Assembly: GCF_944391105.1 (NCBI RefSeq)
Contig: NZ_CALXSK010000013.1
Location: forward strand, 1-64,000
Direction: 5' to 3'
DNA from: an uncultured Victivallis sp.
Lineage (GTDB): Bacteria > Verrucomicrobiota > Lentisphaeria > Victivallales > Victivallaceae
Length of the DNA: 64,000 nt
The stretch's first letter is position 1, and the number at the start of each line of letters is the position of its first letter. The translations under genes were made by a program, and so were the position numbers. Positions 28,067 to 38,136 of this stretch are shown here, piece by piece. Below the pieces are notes generated by a model that was not told the origin of the DNA, did no database searches, and saw nothing but the letters and a program-made list of their open reading frames with translations.

Positions 28067-28100
28067 AAACGGGAAAGAGTTGTGCGGCTCTTTCCCGTTT
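28067..28100. terminator. Bidirectional terminator between ftsQ and prc
   Basis: AAACGGGAAAGAG (28067-28079) and CTCTTTCCCGTTT (28088-28100) form a perfect 13-base-pair stem with an 8-base loop between two convergent genes. T-rich ends on both strands support termination in both directions. Confidence 0.85.
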
Positions 28101-28116
28101 CCATGTTTCCGACTCC

Positions 28117-30234
28117 TCAGAGAGTGGAGAAATCCGCGGCGATGTTCGTTGCCTCCTTGAGGATGAGGTCCTTGTCGCCGGAGTTCTTTTTGTCGTCGCC
28201 GGTCTGCTGTTCGTAGAGCTTGTCGGCTTCGTCCTGAAGCTGCTTCTCCTCGCGATACTCCCGCCAGCGGGCCTCCTCGTTCAGTGAAACGGTCTTGCGA
28301 TCCTTGTACTTGTTGTAAAGTTCGAGTTTTTTGAGGAACGCACCGTATTCGGGATCTTTCTCGATGCGCTCCTTCGAGAGCGCCTTGAGCTTTTCGACCT
28401 TTTTCCCGAAATCGGAGGTGAACGACCTTACCCCGGGCGCCGGTTTCACCGAATCCCACGGCAGATGGTTGTTCATGAACATCTCTCCGACTTCCATCTG
28501 GTCCGTAAGCGACGGCAGCGGGATGTCCGCCGCAATGCCGAGCTGCTGGACGGATCCCCCCGCGATGCGGAAGAACATCGCCGTCTCATAAGTGGCCGAA
28601 CCGGCCGGAAAATCTTCGCCGATGTAGTGCAGATAACGGTCGAGGGGAACCACGTCGAGAACCGTTCCCTTGCCGAAAGTGCGGCTGTCTCCGACGATGA
28701 TTCCGCGTTCACAGTCACGAATGGCGGCGGAAAAGATCTCCGCGGCGGAGGCCGAGAGCTTGCTCGTGAGCACCACGAGCGGTCCGGCATAAATTTGCTC
28801 GTCGTCTTCATCGGACTTGACGGCGATCCGCTGGTCGGCCGAACGGATCTGCACGACCGGACCGGAGGGGATGAACAGCCCAGTCAGCGTAATCGCTTCG
28901 GGCAGACTGCCGCCGCCGTTGCGGCGCAGATCCATCACAACCGCGTCAACCTTCTCCTTTTTGAAGTTTTCGAGGATTTTCTTCACGTCGCGGGTGCAAC
29001 TTTTGTAGTTCGGGTCGCCCTTCATGGCAGCATCGAAATCCATGTAGAACCCCGGCAGCGTGATGATTCCGATGCGCCGTTCCCGGCCGTCGGCGGCTTT
29101 GACCGTGCGGACTTCGCCCTTGGCTTCGCTCTCGACAAGCACAATCTTGTCGCGGGTCAGCGTGATGGTCTCCGGAACGGCGCTGCGCCCTTTTTCGCCG
29201 GGAAGGATGGTCAGGGTGACCTTCGACTTTTCGGGGCCGCGGATGAGCTGCACGGCTTTCGAGAGCGGCATGTCGATCACATCGACCGGTTCTTCGTTCT
29301 CCTGGGCGACGGCGATGATGCGGTCTTCGACCTTCAGCCGTCCGTCGAGGGCGGCCGGCCCGCCAGGCGTGAGGCCGACGATTTTGATGTAGCCGCCGTC
29401 GCTCGTGAGCGTCGCTCCAATGCCGGAAAGCGAGAGATTCATCGACATTTCGAAGTCCTCTTCAAGTTTCGGCGCATAGTAGTTCGAATGGGGACCGTAA
29501 ACCTGGGCGAGAGAGTTCAGATAGATGCCGAGGATGTCGACCTTGTCTTTCTGGGTGATGTCGTTGCTGATGTCGCGCAGCCGGCTGAGCACCTTTTCCC
29601 CGGGGTTGCGGATCTCCCACTTCGCGGCGGTTTCGAGCCGTTTTTTCTCCTCTTCGGTCAATTTCCCGGCGTTTTCGGCGCGCTCCTCCTCCTGCACACG
29701 GTTCATGAGGCGGTAGGAGAGAACGTCGTTTTTGAGCCGCAGATACCAGAGTTTTTCAAGTTCTTCGCGGTTTTTCGCCCGGGGGGCCTTGCTGCGATCC
29801 GGCGTGAAACTTTCATCGAGTGCGAAGTCGAACGGCTCCTTGAGCCGCTTCTCCGCAAATGCGCGAAACTCCCCGACCCGTTTGCGGAACACGTCGTAAA
29901 CCCGGAAGGCGAATGAACTGTCGCCGTTCTCAAGCTGCCGGCAGAGTGTGTCCCGTTCTCTGGCGAATCCGGCGACATCTTCTTCGGTGAAATAGAGTTT
30001 CCCCGGATCAAGTTCGTCGAGATATTCGTCGAACAGCTGCCGGGAGAGGGGCACGTCAAGTTTCTGTTGACGGTAATGGTTCCGGGAGAGCAGCCGCGCG
30101 GTCATCCTTGTGATGAGCGCGAGTTCCTTGTCCCCGTATTCCGCCGCGGTTCTGGCGGGGGCCGCCGCAAACGCGGGAGCAAGAAAACCCGCCAGCAGAA
30201 CGGCGGAGAGAAAGCGTCGAAATGTTTGATGCAT
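28117..30234 (-). CDS. prc: Tail-specific (carboxyl-terminal processing) protease
   Basis: A periplasmic Ser/Lys protease of 705 residues with a signal peptide (cleavage near Ala24). An N-terminal helical domain is followed by a PDZ domain (about 240-330, GIGATLTSDGGYIKIVGLTP) and the S41 core: MDLRRNGGGSLPEAI and SKLSASAAEIF with the predicted nucleophile Ser496, with Lys522 in FGKGTV. The overall length and the C-terminal extension match E. coli Prc. It degrades periplasmic proteins with non-polar tails and in other bacteria tunes peptidoglycan hydrolases. Monocistronic, ended by the terminator at 28067. Confidence 0.93.
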   Translation of the reverse strand: MHQTFRRFLSAVLLAGFLAPAFAAAPARTAAEYGDKELALITRMTARLLSRNHYRQQKLDVPLSRQLFDEYLDELDPGKLYFTEEDVAGFARERDTLCRQLENGDSSFAFRVYDVFRKRVGEFRAFAEKRLKEPFDFALDESFTPDRSKAPRAKNREELEKLWYLRLKNDVLSYRLMNRVQEEERAENAGKLTEEEKKRLETAAKWEIRNPGEKVLSRLRDISNDITQKDKVDILGIYLNSLAQVYGPHSNYYAPKLEEDFEMSMNLSLSGIGATLTSDGGYIKIVGLTPGGPAALDGRLKVEDRIIAVAQENEEPVDVIDMPLSKAVQLIRGPEKSKVTLTILPGEKGRSAVPETITLTRDKIVLVESEAKGEVRTVKAADGRERRIGIITLPGFYMDFDAAMKGDPNYKSCTRDVKKILENFKKEKVDAVVMDLRRNGGGSLPEAITLTGLFIPSGPVVQIRSADQRIAVKSDEDDEQIYAGPLVVLTSKLSASAAEIFSAAIRDCERGIIVGDSRTFGKGTVLDVVPLDRYLHYIGEDFPAGSATYETAMFFRIAGGSVQQLGIAADIPLPSLTDQMEVGEMFMNNHLPWDSVKPAPGVRSFTSDFGKKVEKLKALSKERIEKDPEYGAFLKKLELYNKYKDRKTVSLNEEARWREYREEKQLQDEADKLYEQQTGDDKKNSGDKDLILKEATNIAADFSTL

Positions 30235-30412
30235 TATATGAAAATCTCCTTCCTTATCATGATGTATGATAAATTTTAAGATAACACGTTTGGTCGGAAA
30301 ATAAAGCCTGCAAAGCGGACAAGTTGCTTTTTTTTTTCTATTTTCAGGTTATATTATGAAGAAATCGTTGAGTTTCAGTTGGATTCCAAACACGGGTTCA
30401 GGAAAGAGCATC

Positions 30413-33400
30413 ATGCAGCAGAGCATCCGCCCGGAGCGGGCTATTTTTTACGCGGGCGACACCGTCACCTTCCTTCTGGACGGCCTCAAGGGAAGGGCGG
30501 GTCGAGCGATTTTGCGGACGACCATCGGACGTGCCGCCGTCCGGCGGCACGAGTTGATCGACCACACCGAGAAGGGGAGCGCCCTGCTCGGAATGGAGTG
30601 GCACGACATCGAAATGGAAGCCGCGGGAGACGGTTCGTATTCGCTGACGCTGCCGCTGGTGGAGGTCGGTGTGTTCGAGGCGAAATGCTGTTTCGTTCCG
30701 GCGGGACACTCCGCCATCGAATGGCCGCCCGGTGAGAATTTCCGCATCAAGGTCGAGCCGGCCGCGGGCATCTGCGGGAACACGATGTATTCGGCGTTCG
30801 TGCGGCAGTTCGGCGAAAACTGCGCGAAGAAGGTTTCCGAACCGTCGCCGGAGACGGTTTCCGCGCTCGACAAGGCGGGATATACGGTCATTCCTCCTTC
30901 CGGGACATTCCGGCAACTGGCGGCGCACCTGGATCACATTTTCGACGATCTCGGCTGCCGGATTCTGCAGCTTCTGCCGATTCATCCGATGCCGACGCAA
31001 TATGGGCGGATGGGGCGGTTCGGCAGTCCGTTTGCGGCGCTCGATTACTTCAGCGTCGACCCCGCTCTTGCGGATTTCGACCCGAAGGCGACGCCGATGG
31101 AGCAGTTCGACGAGCTTGTCGACCAGGTGCATGCGCGCGGCGGCCGCATTTTCATGGACATTCCCGTGAATCATACGGGCTGGGCGTCGAAACTTCAGAT
31201 GGAGCATCCGGACTACTTCGTGCGCGAGGCGGACGGCACATTTGTCAGCCCCGGCGCGTGGGGGGTGGTCTGGTCGGATTTGTGCAAGCTGAACTACCGG
31301 GAGGAGAAGGTTCACCGGCTGATGGCGAAGGTGTTTCTCTTCTGGTGCCGCCGCCGGGTGGACGGTTTCCGGTGCGACGCCGGATACATGCTGCCGGTCG
31401 AGGCGTGGGAGTACATCATTCCGAAGGTGCGCAGCGAGTATCCCGACACGGTTTTCCTGCTTGAAGGGCTCGGCGGACCGCTGCCGGTTCAGGAGGAACT
31501 GCTCGGCCGGGCCGGGTTGAACTGGGGATACTCCGAACTTTTCCAGAACTACACGCGCGATGAAATTTCGCGTTATTTCCCGTATGTCGACCGCTGCAGC
31601 CGCAGCTTCGGGACGCTCGTGAATTTCGCCGAAACCCATGACAACGCCCGGCTCGCGGCCTCCGGAACGCGGTACGCCCGGCTTCGTTTTCTGGTAGCGG
31701 CGATGCTTTCGGAGGACGGCGCGTTCGGTTTTGCGAACGGAGCGGAATTTTTTGCGACGGAGAAGATCGATGTTCACGGAGATTCGGCACTGAATTTCGG
31801 GGCGGAACCGAACCTCGTCGGGTTGATCCGCAAACTCAATACGCTTCTGGCCGATCATCCCGCGTTTCAGGCGCATGCGAAGGTGGCGCTTGTGCAGGAG
31901 GGGCCCGGCAATGTTCTGGCCGTTCTGCGCACCGCCCCGGACGGTAACACGATTCTCGCGCTGCTGAATCTCGATTGCGAAAACCAGGGCACGGTCCATT
32001 GGAAGAGCGGACTTACGGCCGGCGAAGGGACGGATCTCATCTCGGGGCGGCCCGTGCATTTCGGTCACGACGGCGGATTTTCCACGTGCGAACTGGAACC
32101 GGGGGAGGCGCTCTGCATCGGATTCGACCACTATCGCATATCGGAGCGCGCCTGCCGGATCGAACCGGAACGGTCACGGCTTCAGCGCTCAGAGGCGATG
32201 GCGATGTCCATCCAGGTTGCGCTCGGTGGACTCAAGGCCGGCCGGGCGGGAGCGGGGCGCGAGATGCTGCAGGATCCGGAATCGTTCTGCGCCGCCGCGG
32301 CCGGCGTCGCGCTGCCGCCCGTGACCCGCTACCGGATCCGCTGTGACGCGCGGCGGCACGTCATGATCCCGCCGGGGGATGTTCTGCTGGTCGAGGGGGA
32401 GCATCGTTTCCGCATGGCGATTTTCAACGGGAAGCAGGCGGTGGTGGTTTCGAACAGCCTTGAGGCGGAGGACGGCCGCCATATCGCGCTTGTTGCGCTG
32501 CCGGAGAATCCTGAACCTCGGGGGCGGGATCTCTCGATTCAGATCTGCTGTTTTACCGGAGAGAAGGGGGCGTGTCGTTCCTGCGGGCATCTGCTTCAGC
32601 TTCCCGGCAACGGGCGGAGGCGGTTCCGCATGAGATGCTCGGCCGGGGAGATTCGCGAAGGAGGCGTGCAGGCTTTTTCGGCGAACGACCTCGGCGGGGC
32701 GAGTCTCTTCCGCGCGGCGTGGGGAGAGATGGAGAGCAAATACGAGGCGATTCTCGCGGCGAACGTGAATCCCGATTATCCGGTGGACCGCCGCGTCATG
32801 TTCACGCGGCTGCGCGGCTGGATTCAGGTCAACGGCTACTCGCAGCCCCTCGATATCCGCTCGATTGAGTCGTTCACCGCCACGGCGGAAAACCGCTGCT
32901 GCTGGAGTTTTCTGGTGCCGGCCGGGCAGGGGTGCCGGGTGCGGATGGAAATCGAGTTCGAAGGGGCTGTCCGCGGCGACGCGGTTCGTTTCCATTTCCG
33001 CCGTCCGCCGGTTCCCGAAGGAGCGAGCGGTGACGGCCGTTTGCTCGACGACGAGACGCCGGTGCGGCTGATCCTGCGTCCCGACCTTGAGGATCGGGTG
33101 AACCACGCAATCACGAAGGCGTACACGGGGCCGGAGACGCGCTTCCCCGAGTCGGTGCGCGAGACCGCCGACGGATTTGAGTTCGCACCCTCCGACTGCA
33201 CGCTGGAGATCCGGCTGGAGAACGGCACATTCCACCGCGAGCCGGAGTGGCACTATCTCGTCGACCTTCCCGCCGAACGTTACTACGGACTTGAGGACAA
33301 GACCGATCTCTTCAGCCCCGGTTACATCGAGATGCTGCTCCCTGGCGGCGGCGAGACCGGGTTGTACGCTGAGATCCGGAAGAGCGGGACGGCGCCGGAA

Positions 33401-34633
33401 CTTGCGAAATTCGCCCCGCACGACGCGGCGTTTCCGCCGGAGTCGGTCGAGCCCGGTGCACTGTTCGAACCGGTGATGCGCCGTTTCATCGTCCGGCGCG
33501 ACCGCGAGAATACGGTCATCGCCGGGTATCCGTGGTTTCTCGACTGGGGACGGGACACGTTGATCGTGCTGCGCGGACTTGTCGAGGGGGCGTTCGAGCA
33601 CGAGGCCGCCGCGATCATCCGGCAGTTCGCCCTGTTCGAGCGGAACGGAACGATCCCGAATATGATCCGCGGCCTCGACGACCGGAATCGCGATACGAGC
33701 GACGCTCCGCTCTACCTCATCGTGGCGACCCGCGACTACGCGTCCTTCCACTCCGACGCCATTTTGCAGACGCGATGCGGTGCGCGCACGCTCGGTGAAG
33801 TGCTGCATTCCATTGTCGAACATTACCGGCGCGGCACGCCGAACGGGATTCGCATGGACGAGGAGTCCGGGCTTGTTTTCAGCCCCTCGCACTTCACGTG
33901 GATGGATACGAATTTTCCGGCCGGAACCCCGCGTGAAGGGTATCCGATCGAGATTCAGGCGCTCTGGTATGCCTCGCTCGCGTTTCTCGGGAGGACGGAG
34001 CCGGAATACGCGCGTCTGGCGGAACGGGTGTGCAACAGCATCGAGGAGCTTTTTTTCCGGTCTGTGAAAGGGTCGTATTTCTGCAGTGACTGCCTGCATG
34101 CGAAGCCGGGCGTTCCTGCCCGCAGCGCCGTTCCGGACGACCACAACCGGCCGAATCAGCTGCTGGCCGTGACGCTCGGCGCGGTGAAGGATCCGGAGAA
34201 GCGGCGCGGCATTCTCGCTGCCGCCGAAGAACTTCTGATTCCCGGCGGAATCCGGACGCTGGCCGACCGTCCGGTCGAGTGGAAACTGTACATCGAGCGT
34301 GACGGGCGGCTGCTGAATGATCCCGCCCATCCGTATCAGGGGTACTATCGGGGGCCGGAGGACACCTCGCGCAAGGTGTCGTACCACAACGGAAGTGCGT
34401 GGTGCTGGCCGTTCCCGGCCTACTGCGAGGCGCTCTATCTGCTCGGCGGCGAACCGGTGCGCGAACGTGCGCTCGCGTTGCTGCTGTCGACGGCGCACTA
34501 CTTCGAGAGCGGAATTCCGGGACAGCTCCCGGAAGTGGCCGACGGCGATTATCCGCACCGGCCCGGCGGCTGTCCGGCGCAGGCGTGGAGCGCATCGGAG
34601 TTCTTCCGCGTCTACCGGATGCTGACCCGATGA
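30413..34633 (+). CDS. Two-domain glycogen debranching enzyme (GH13-type plus GH133-type)
   Basis: A 1406-residue cytoplasmic enzyme. The first half is an alpha-amylase-type barrel with the GH13 catalytic triad in VDGFRCDAGYM (Asp322), FLLEGLGG (Glu351) and NFAETHDNARL (Asp410). The second half, from about residue 1040, is the amylo-1,6-glucosidase domain (GYPWFLDWGRDTLIVL, NGTIPNMIRG, EIQALWY, SAWCWPFPAYC). Together they provide 4-alpha-glucanotransferase and 1,6-glucosidase activities, as in the eukaryotic enzyme. I prefer ATG 30413 (TCAGGAAAGAG upstream) over ATG 30356, which sits next to a TATATT box. Its stop overlaps the next gene (ATGA). Confidence 0.85.
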   Translation: MQQSIRPERAIFYAGDTVTFLLDGLKGRAGRAILRTTIGRAAVRRHELIDHTEKGSALLGMEWHDIEMEAAGDGSYSLTLPLVEVGVFEAKCCFVPAGHSAIEWPPGENFRIKVEPAAGICGNTMYSAFVRQFGENCAKKVSEPSPETVSALDKAGYTVIPPSGTFRQLAAHLDHIFDDLGCRILQLLPIHPMPTQYGRMGRFGSPFAALDYFSVDPALADFDPKATPMEQFDELVDQVHARGGRIFMDIPVNHTGWASKLQMEHPDYFVREADGTFVSPGAWGVVWSDLCKLNYREEKVHRLMAKVFLFWCRRRVDGFRCDAGYMLPVEAWEYIIPKVRSEYPDTVFLLEGLGGPLPVQEELLGRAGLNWGYSELFQNYTRDEISRYFPYVDRCSRSFGTLVNFAETHDNARLAASGTRYARLRFLVAAMLSEDGAFGFANGAEFFATEKIDVHGDSALNFGAEPNLVGLIRKLNTLLADHPAFQAHAKVALVQEGPGNVLAVLRTAPDGNTILALLNLDCENQGTVHWKSGLTAGEGTDLISGRPVHFGHDGGFSTCELEPGEALCIGFDHYRISERACRIEPERSRLQRSEAMAMSIQVALGGLKAGRAGAGREMLQDPESFCAAAAGVALPPVTRYRIRCDARRHVMIPPGDVLLVEGEHRFRMAIFNGKQAVVVSNSLEAEDGRHIALVALPENPEPRGRDLSIQICCFTGEKGACRSCGHLLQLPGNGRRRFRMRCSAGEIREGGVQAFSANDLGGASLFRAAWGEMESKYEAILAANVNPDYPVDRRVMFTRLRGWIQVNGYSQPLDIRSIESFTATAENRCCWSFLVPAGQGCRVRMEIEFEGAVRGDAVRFHFRRPPVPEGASGDGRLLDDETPVRLILRPDLEDRVNHAITKAYTGPETRFPESVRETADGFEFAPSDCTLEIRLENGTFHREPEWHYLVDLPAERYYGLEDKTDLFSPGYIEMLLPGGGETGLYAEIRKSGTAPELAKFAPHDAAFPPESVEPGALFEPVMRRFIVRRDRENTVIAGYPWFLDWGRDTLIVLRGLVEGAFEHEAAAIIRQFALFERNGTIPNMIRGLDDRNRDTSDAPLYLIVATRDYASFHSDAILQTRCGARTLGEVLHSIVEHYRRGTPNGIRMDEESGLVFSPSHFTWMDTNFPAGTPREGYPIEIQALWYASLAFLGRTEPEYARLAERVCNSIEELFFRSVKGSYFCSDCLHAKPGVPARSAVPDDHNRPNQLLAVTLGAVKDPEKRRGILAAAEELLIPGGIRTLADRPVEWKLYIERDGRLLNDPAHPYQGYYRGPEDTSRKVSYHNGSAWCWPFPAYCEALYLLGGEPVRERALALLLSTAHYFESGIPGQLPEVADGDYPHRPGGCPAQAWSASEFFRVYRMLTR

Positions 34634-36153
34634 AGACGCTGTTCCGGAATTTGTGGCTGGCGGACGGGGCCCTCTCGCCGCTGCGCCGTGCGGCCGTGCT
34701 GGTCGACGGCGAACGGATTCTCGGTGTCGAGCCGGAGATCACCGCCTCCGCGGCGGATCGCACGGTCGAGCTGCGCGGACGGATTCTTGCGCCGGGATTT
34801 CTCGACGTTCACGGGCACTCTGACCTCTCGCTCATGGCCCGGCCGGAGGGATTCGGCAAGGTTTCGCAGGGGATCAGCTGTGAAATCATGGGTAACTGCG
34901 GGCTTTCGGCCTTCCCGCTCAGCCGGGAAAATCGCGAACACCTCGAAGAACTCTGGGCGCAATATGGAACGGCGCTCGACTGGGAGGATTTTTCCGGGTG
35001 GCGCGCGGCGCTGCGGAATCGTTCGGCGCGCCTCCGCGCGGAAGCGCTGGTCGGCCACAACACGTTGCGCGCCGCCGTTGCCGGGTATGAAAATGAGACG
35101 CTTTCGTCCGTACAGCTCGAAACGATGAAGCAGCTGCTTGCACGTGAACTTGATGCCGGGGCGCCGGGACTCTCGACCGGGTTGCTCTACGTTCCCGGCA
35201 AGTTCGCTCCTCCCGGGGAAGTCGTGGAGCTGATGCGCGTTGTCGCCGCGCACGACAAGATCTACGCCACCCATTTGCGCAGCGAAGGGAACGAACTCCT
35301 CGAATCACTCGATGAGACGATCGAATGCGCATTGAGAGCGGGGTTGAAAAAAGTGCACATCAGTCACTTCAAAACCGCCGGTTGCGCGAACTGGGGCAAA
35401 CTCGACGGTGCGCTCGAACGGCTCGAATCGGCGCGGGCGGCGGGAATCCGGATCACGGTCGACCGTTATCCGTGGACGGAGTCGATGACGCAGCTGAGCG
35501 TGATTCTGCCGGGAAAAGCGGGTGACCTCGACGATTCGTCGCTTGCGCGGCTGCTTGCGAACGCGGAGGAACGGCAGCGCGTCGCTGCGGAACTTGCGGC
35601 ATCGCGCCCCGCCGATTACTGGGCCGGCGTAACGCTCGTCTCGACCCGCTGTGCGAAATTCCGGGGGGACGGCGGCGGAACCATCGCTGCGCTCGCTGAA
35701 CGGGAACAGCTCTCCCCGGCAGAGCTGGTCGTCGATCTTCTGGCCGCCGATGCGGCCGGGACAACTGCCGCCTTTCGCGGCATGTCGGAGGAGAATCTGC
35801 GCCGGATTCTTTCACTGCCGTTCTGCATGATGGGCAGCGACGAGAGCGCTCGTCCCGCGGACGACTCGATCGGGCGCAGCCATCCGCGCGGGTTCGGCAG
35901 TGCGGCACGTTTTCTGCGGCGGCTGCTCGATGCGGGTTCTCCGATCGAGGCCGTCGTCCACCGGATGACCGGGCTTGCCGCCGAAACCTTCGGACTGCCG
36001 GAGCTCGGGCGCATCGAACCGGGGAAGACGGCAGATTTTGCGGCGTTCGATCCGGAGGAGGTCGATGCGACTGCGGATTTTGCGAATCCGCACTCTCCGG
36101 CGGCGGGAGTTCTCTTCACAATGGTGGGGGGAGAGTTCGTCTACCGGGCTTGA
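34630..36153 (+). CDS. N-acyl-D-amino-acid deacylase-type amidohydrolase
   Basis: A 507-residue metal-dependent amidohydrolase. The N-terminal beta-sandwich leads into LAPGFLDVHGHSDLS (metal-binding HxH). GNCGLSAFP, STGLLYVPG, YATHLRSEG, KVHISHFKTAG and a C-terminal SDE segment are the pattern of D-aminoacylases and related dihydroorotase-like enzymes. It would hydrolyse N-acyl-D-amino acids, for instance from peptidoglycan or D-amino-acid conjugates. It is coupled to the debranching enzyme by an ATGA overlap, an unexpected pairing. No signal peptide, so cytoplasmic. Confidence 0.85.
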   Translation: MKTLFRNLWLADGALSPLRRAAVLVDGERILGVEPEITASAADRTVELRGRILAPGFLDVHGHSDLSLMARPEGFGKVSQGISCEIMGNCGLSAFPLSRENREHLEELWAQYGTALDWEDFSGWRAALRNRSARLRAEALVGHNTLRAAVAGYENETLSSVQLETMKQLLARELDAGAPGLSTGLLYVPGKFAPPGEVVELMRVVAAHDKIYATHLRSEGNELLESLDETIECALRAGLKKVHISHFKTAGCANWGKLDGALERLESARAAGIRITVDRYPWTESMTQLSVILPGKAGDLDDSSLARLLANAEERQRVAAELAASRPADYWAGVTLVSTRCAKFRGDGGGTIAALAEREQLSPAELVVDLLAADAAGTTAAFRGMSEENLRRILSLPFCMMGSDESARPADDSIGRSHPRGFGSAARFLRRLLDAGSPIEAVVHRMTGLAAETFGLPELGRIEPGKTADFAAFDPEEVDATADFANPHSPAAGVLFTMVGGEFVYRA

Positions 36154-36202
36154 CGGGAGGGGAATCCCGTGGTATGGTATCCCCGGGGAAAGGCGGGATG
36201 AC

Positions 36203-37096
36203 ATGGAACACACTTCGGCAAAAACAGCGGCGGTCTATCACCGGATCAGTTTTTTTTCGGATGAATTTCCGTTCAGCATCCATCGTGAGTTCGACCTGCC
36301 CGCCGACTTCAACGAGTCGAAACGGTTCCGCCGCGAGTTCTGGAAGATCGTCTACGTGGTCGACGGCCGCGGCGAGGAGATCGTGAACGAGGAACGGTAT
36401 CCGCTCGTTCCCGGTACGGTGTTTCTCGTTCATCCCGACGATGCGACCACCTTCCGGATCGAGAGCGAGGCACTTGAAATCTACAACATCCTCTTCATGC
36501 CGGAACTTCTGCGGGACGGACTGCGTGAGCTTCAGGATGACTTCGACTTTTTCTCGATCATGCACCGGGACGGGCGGAAGACCGGCGGCTCCGCTTTGTA
36601 CATCACCGAGGGGGATCCCGAGATCCGACGCATTGTCCGTACGCTCGAACGCGAATTCGACCGTATGCCGCAGAATTATCGCGTCCGCATCCGCATCCTC
36701 CTGCTCGAACTGTTGATTCTTCTTGCCCGCAAGGCCGGGAAGCGTCTCCGGAACCGGGGAGCTGAATCGATCCGGGGATACATCGATCATCTGATCGACC
36801 ACCACTTCCGTGAAGAGTTCAAACTGGATTTTCTCGAGGCGCGGACCGGTATCGATAAAAGCCGGCTCTGCCGCATCTACCGTGCCGACTCCGGCATGAC
36901 GATCATGGATGCGCTGCGTCTGCGTCGTCTGAAGGAAGCTGCCGAACTGCTGATTACGACCGACAAAACGGTCTCCGAGATCTGTTTCGCAGTCGGGTTC
37001 AATGACCTCAGCTATTTTTACCGGGCCTTCACCGGTTGTTTCGGTCTCAACCCCGGCGGATACCGGCGGAAATTTTCCGACCCGGCTTCGATGTGA
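36203..37096 (+). CDS. AraC-family transcriptional regulator
   Basis: A 297-residue regulator with an N-terminal cupin-like domain (IVYVVDGRGEEIVNEERYPL, then PGTVFLVHPDD) and two C-terminal helix-turn-helix motifs; the second is KTVSEICFAVGFNDLSYFYR followed by FGLNPGGYRR. ATG 36203 has GGAAAGGCGGG upstream. It follows the amidohydrolase by about 50 bases and may belong to the same transcript. Target and ligand unknown. Confidence 0.85.
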   Translation: MEHTSAKTAAVYHRISFFSDEFPFSIHREFDLPADFNESKRFRREFWKIVYVVDGRGEEIVNEERYPLVPGTVFLVHPDDATTFRIESEALEIYNILFMPELLRDGLRELQDDFDFFSIMHRDGRKTGGSALYITEGDPEIRRIVRTLEREFDRMPQNYRVRIRILLLELLILLARKAGKRLRNRGAESIRGYIDHLIDHHFREEFKLDFLEARTGIDKSRLCRIYRADSGMTIMDALRLRRLKEAAELLITTDKTVSEICFAVGFNDLSYFYRAFTGCFGLNPGGYRRKFSDPASM

Positions 37097-37169
37097 CGGG
37101 CCTGGTCGGGGAGGAGTTCCGGGAGAGGCCTGGAGGGAGGAGGAACTTCTTCCTCCTCCGTTTCCCTGT

Positions 37170-37847
37170 TCAGTCGAGGTTGTAAATTCGTTTGCCCTGG
37201 CCGTAGACTCCGGTCCAGTCGCGGTTGAACTGTTCGATGCTCATATCCGTGAGCGGGTGTTCGGCGAGGTGCCAGAGAATATCGGGACTGATGGTGATGG
37301 CCTGGCATCCTGCGAGAGAGACGTCGTTGACCTGCTGCACATTCTTGAACGAAGCCGCCAGTACGCGCGCAGACATGTTGTGAACCTTGAAAAGCGTCGT
37401 AATCATCTGCACGACGGTGACGCCCATGCCGCTGATGTTATCGATCCGGTTCAGGTACGGGGCGGTGAAGTCGACGCCGGCCTGAGCCGCGAGGAGAGCC
37501 TGACCGGGGGTGTAGATCGCGGTTGCGGTAACCTTCATCCCCAGTTGTTTGAGTCTGGGCATCGCCTTGTATCCTTCGGTGGAAACTGGCACTTTGATGT
37601 AGAGATTTCCGCCGATTTTCTCCTGGAGAGTTTCGGCGTCCCGGATGATCTCTTCACAGGTTTCGCCGATCACCTGCGCGTGGAGCATCTTATCTCCGAT
37701 AACGGCCCGGATCTCCTTCAGAATCGTGAAGAAATCACGTTTCTCCTGCGCGATGATGGAGGGGTTGGTCGTGACTCCGGCGAGCGGAAACACTTCCGCG
37801 GCCTTTTCGATTTCCTTGACATTGGCGGTATCGAGCAGATAAAGCAT
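37170..37847 (-). CDS. Fructose-6-phosphate aldolase/transaldolase-like protein
   Basis: A 225-residue small transaldolase of the FSA/TalC family. LLDTANVKEIEKA, AGVTTNPSII and the Schiff-base Lys85 in NLYIKVPVS are characteristic; Lys85 is at the same place as in E. coli FSA. Subfamily members either cleave fructose-6-phosphate to dihydroxyacetone and glyceraldehyde-3-phosphate or act as transaldolases; sequence alone does not separate these here. ATG 37847 has GAGGAATC upstream. Convergent with the AraC gene, monocistronic. Confidence 0.88.
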   Translation of the reverse strand: MLYLLDTANVKEIEKAAEVFPLAGVTTNPSIIAQEKRDFFTILKEIRAVIGDKMLHAQVIGETCEEIIRDAETLQEKIGGNLYIKVPVSTEGYKAMPRLKQLGMKVTATAIYTPGQALLAAQAGVDFTAPYLNRIDNISGMGVTVVQMITTLFKVHNMSARVLAASFKNVQQVNDVSLAGCQAITISPDILWHLAEHPLTDMSIEQFNRDWTGVYGQGKRIYNLD

Positions 37848-37980
37848 TTGATTCCTCATATCAGTTCTGTGCCGGGAAGGCCTGCCGTCGGAGCGGGCTC
37901 CGGCTGTTTTTATGAAGTACATAATATACATGATCTTGTCTTGTTTTGCAAGACAATTCGTCCGGAGGAGGGAACGGTGA

Positions 37981-38097
37981 TATGGGTGATGTGGGTGATG
38001 TGGGGGATGTGGGTGATGTGGGGGATGTGGGTGATGTGGGGGATGTGGGGGATGTGGGGGATGTGGGGGATGTGGGGGATGTGGGGGATGTGGGGGA
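37981..38097. repeat. 9-bp minisatellite, 13 units
   Basis: Thirteen uninterrupted units of TGTGGG(T/G)GA (the first unit TATGGGTGA), 117 bases. The T/G variants alternate in the 5' half and become homogeneous G in the 3' half, a pattern expected from slippage or unequal exchange. Confidence 0.95.
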
Positions 38098-38136
38098 TGA
38101 CGAGGTTTTTAGAGAAAAACTGGTGATGTGGCTTTT

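Noticed and set aside
32189..34558. 789-codon minus-strand frame inside the debranching enzyme gene
   Set aside because: Antisense shadow with Arg/His-rich composition; the sense frame has the GDE catalytic motifs.
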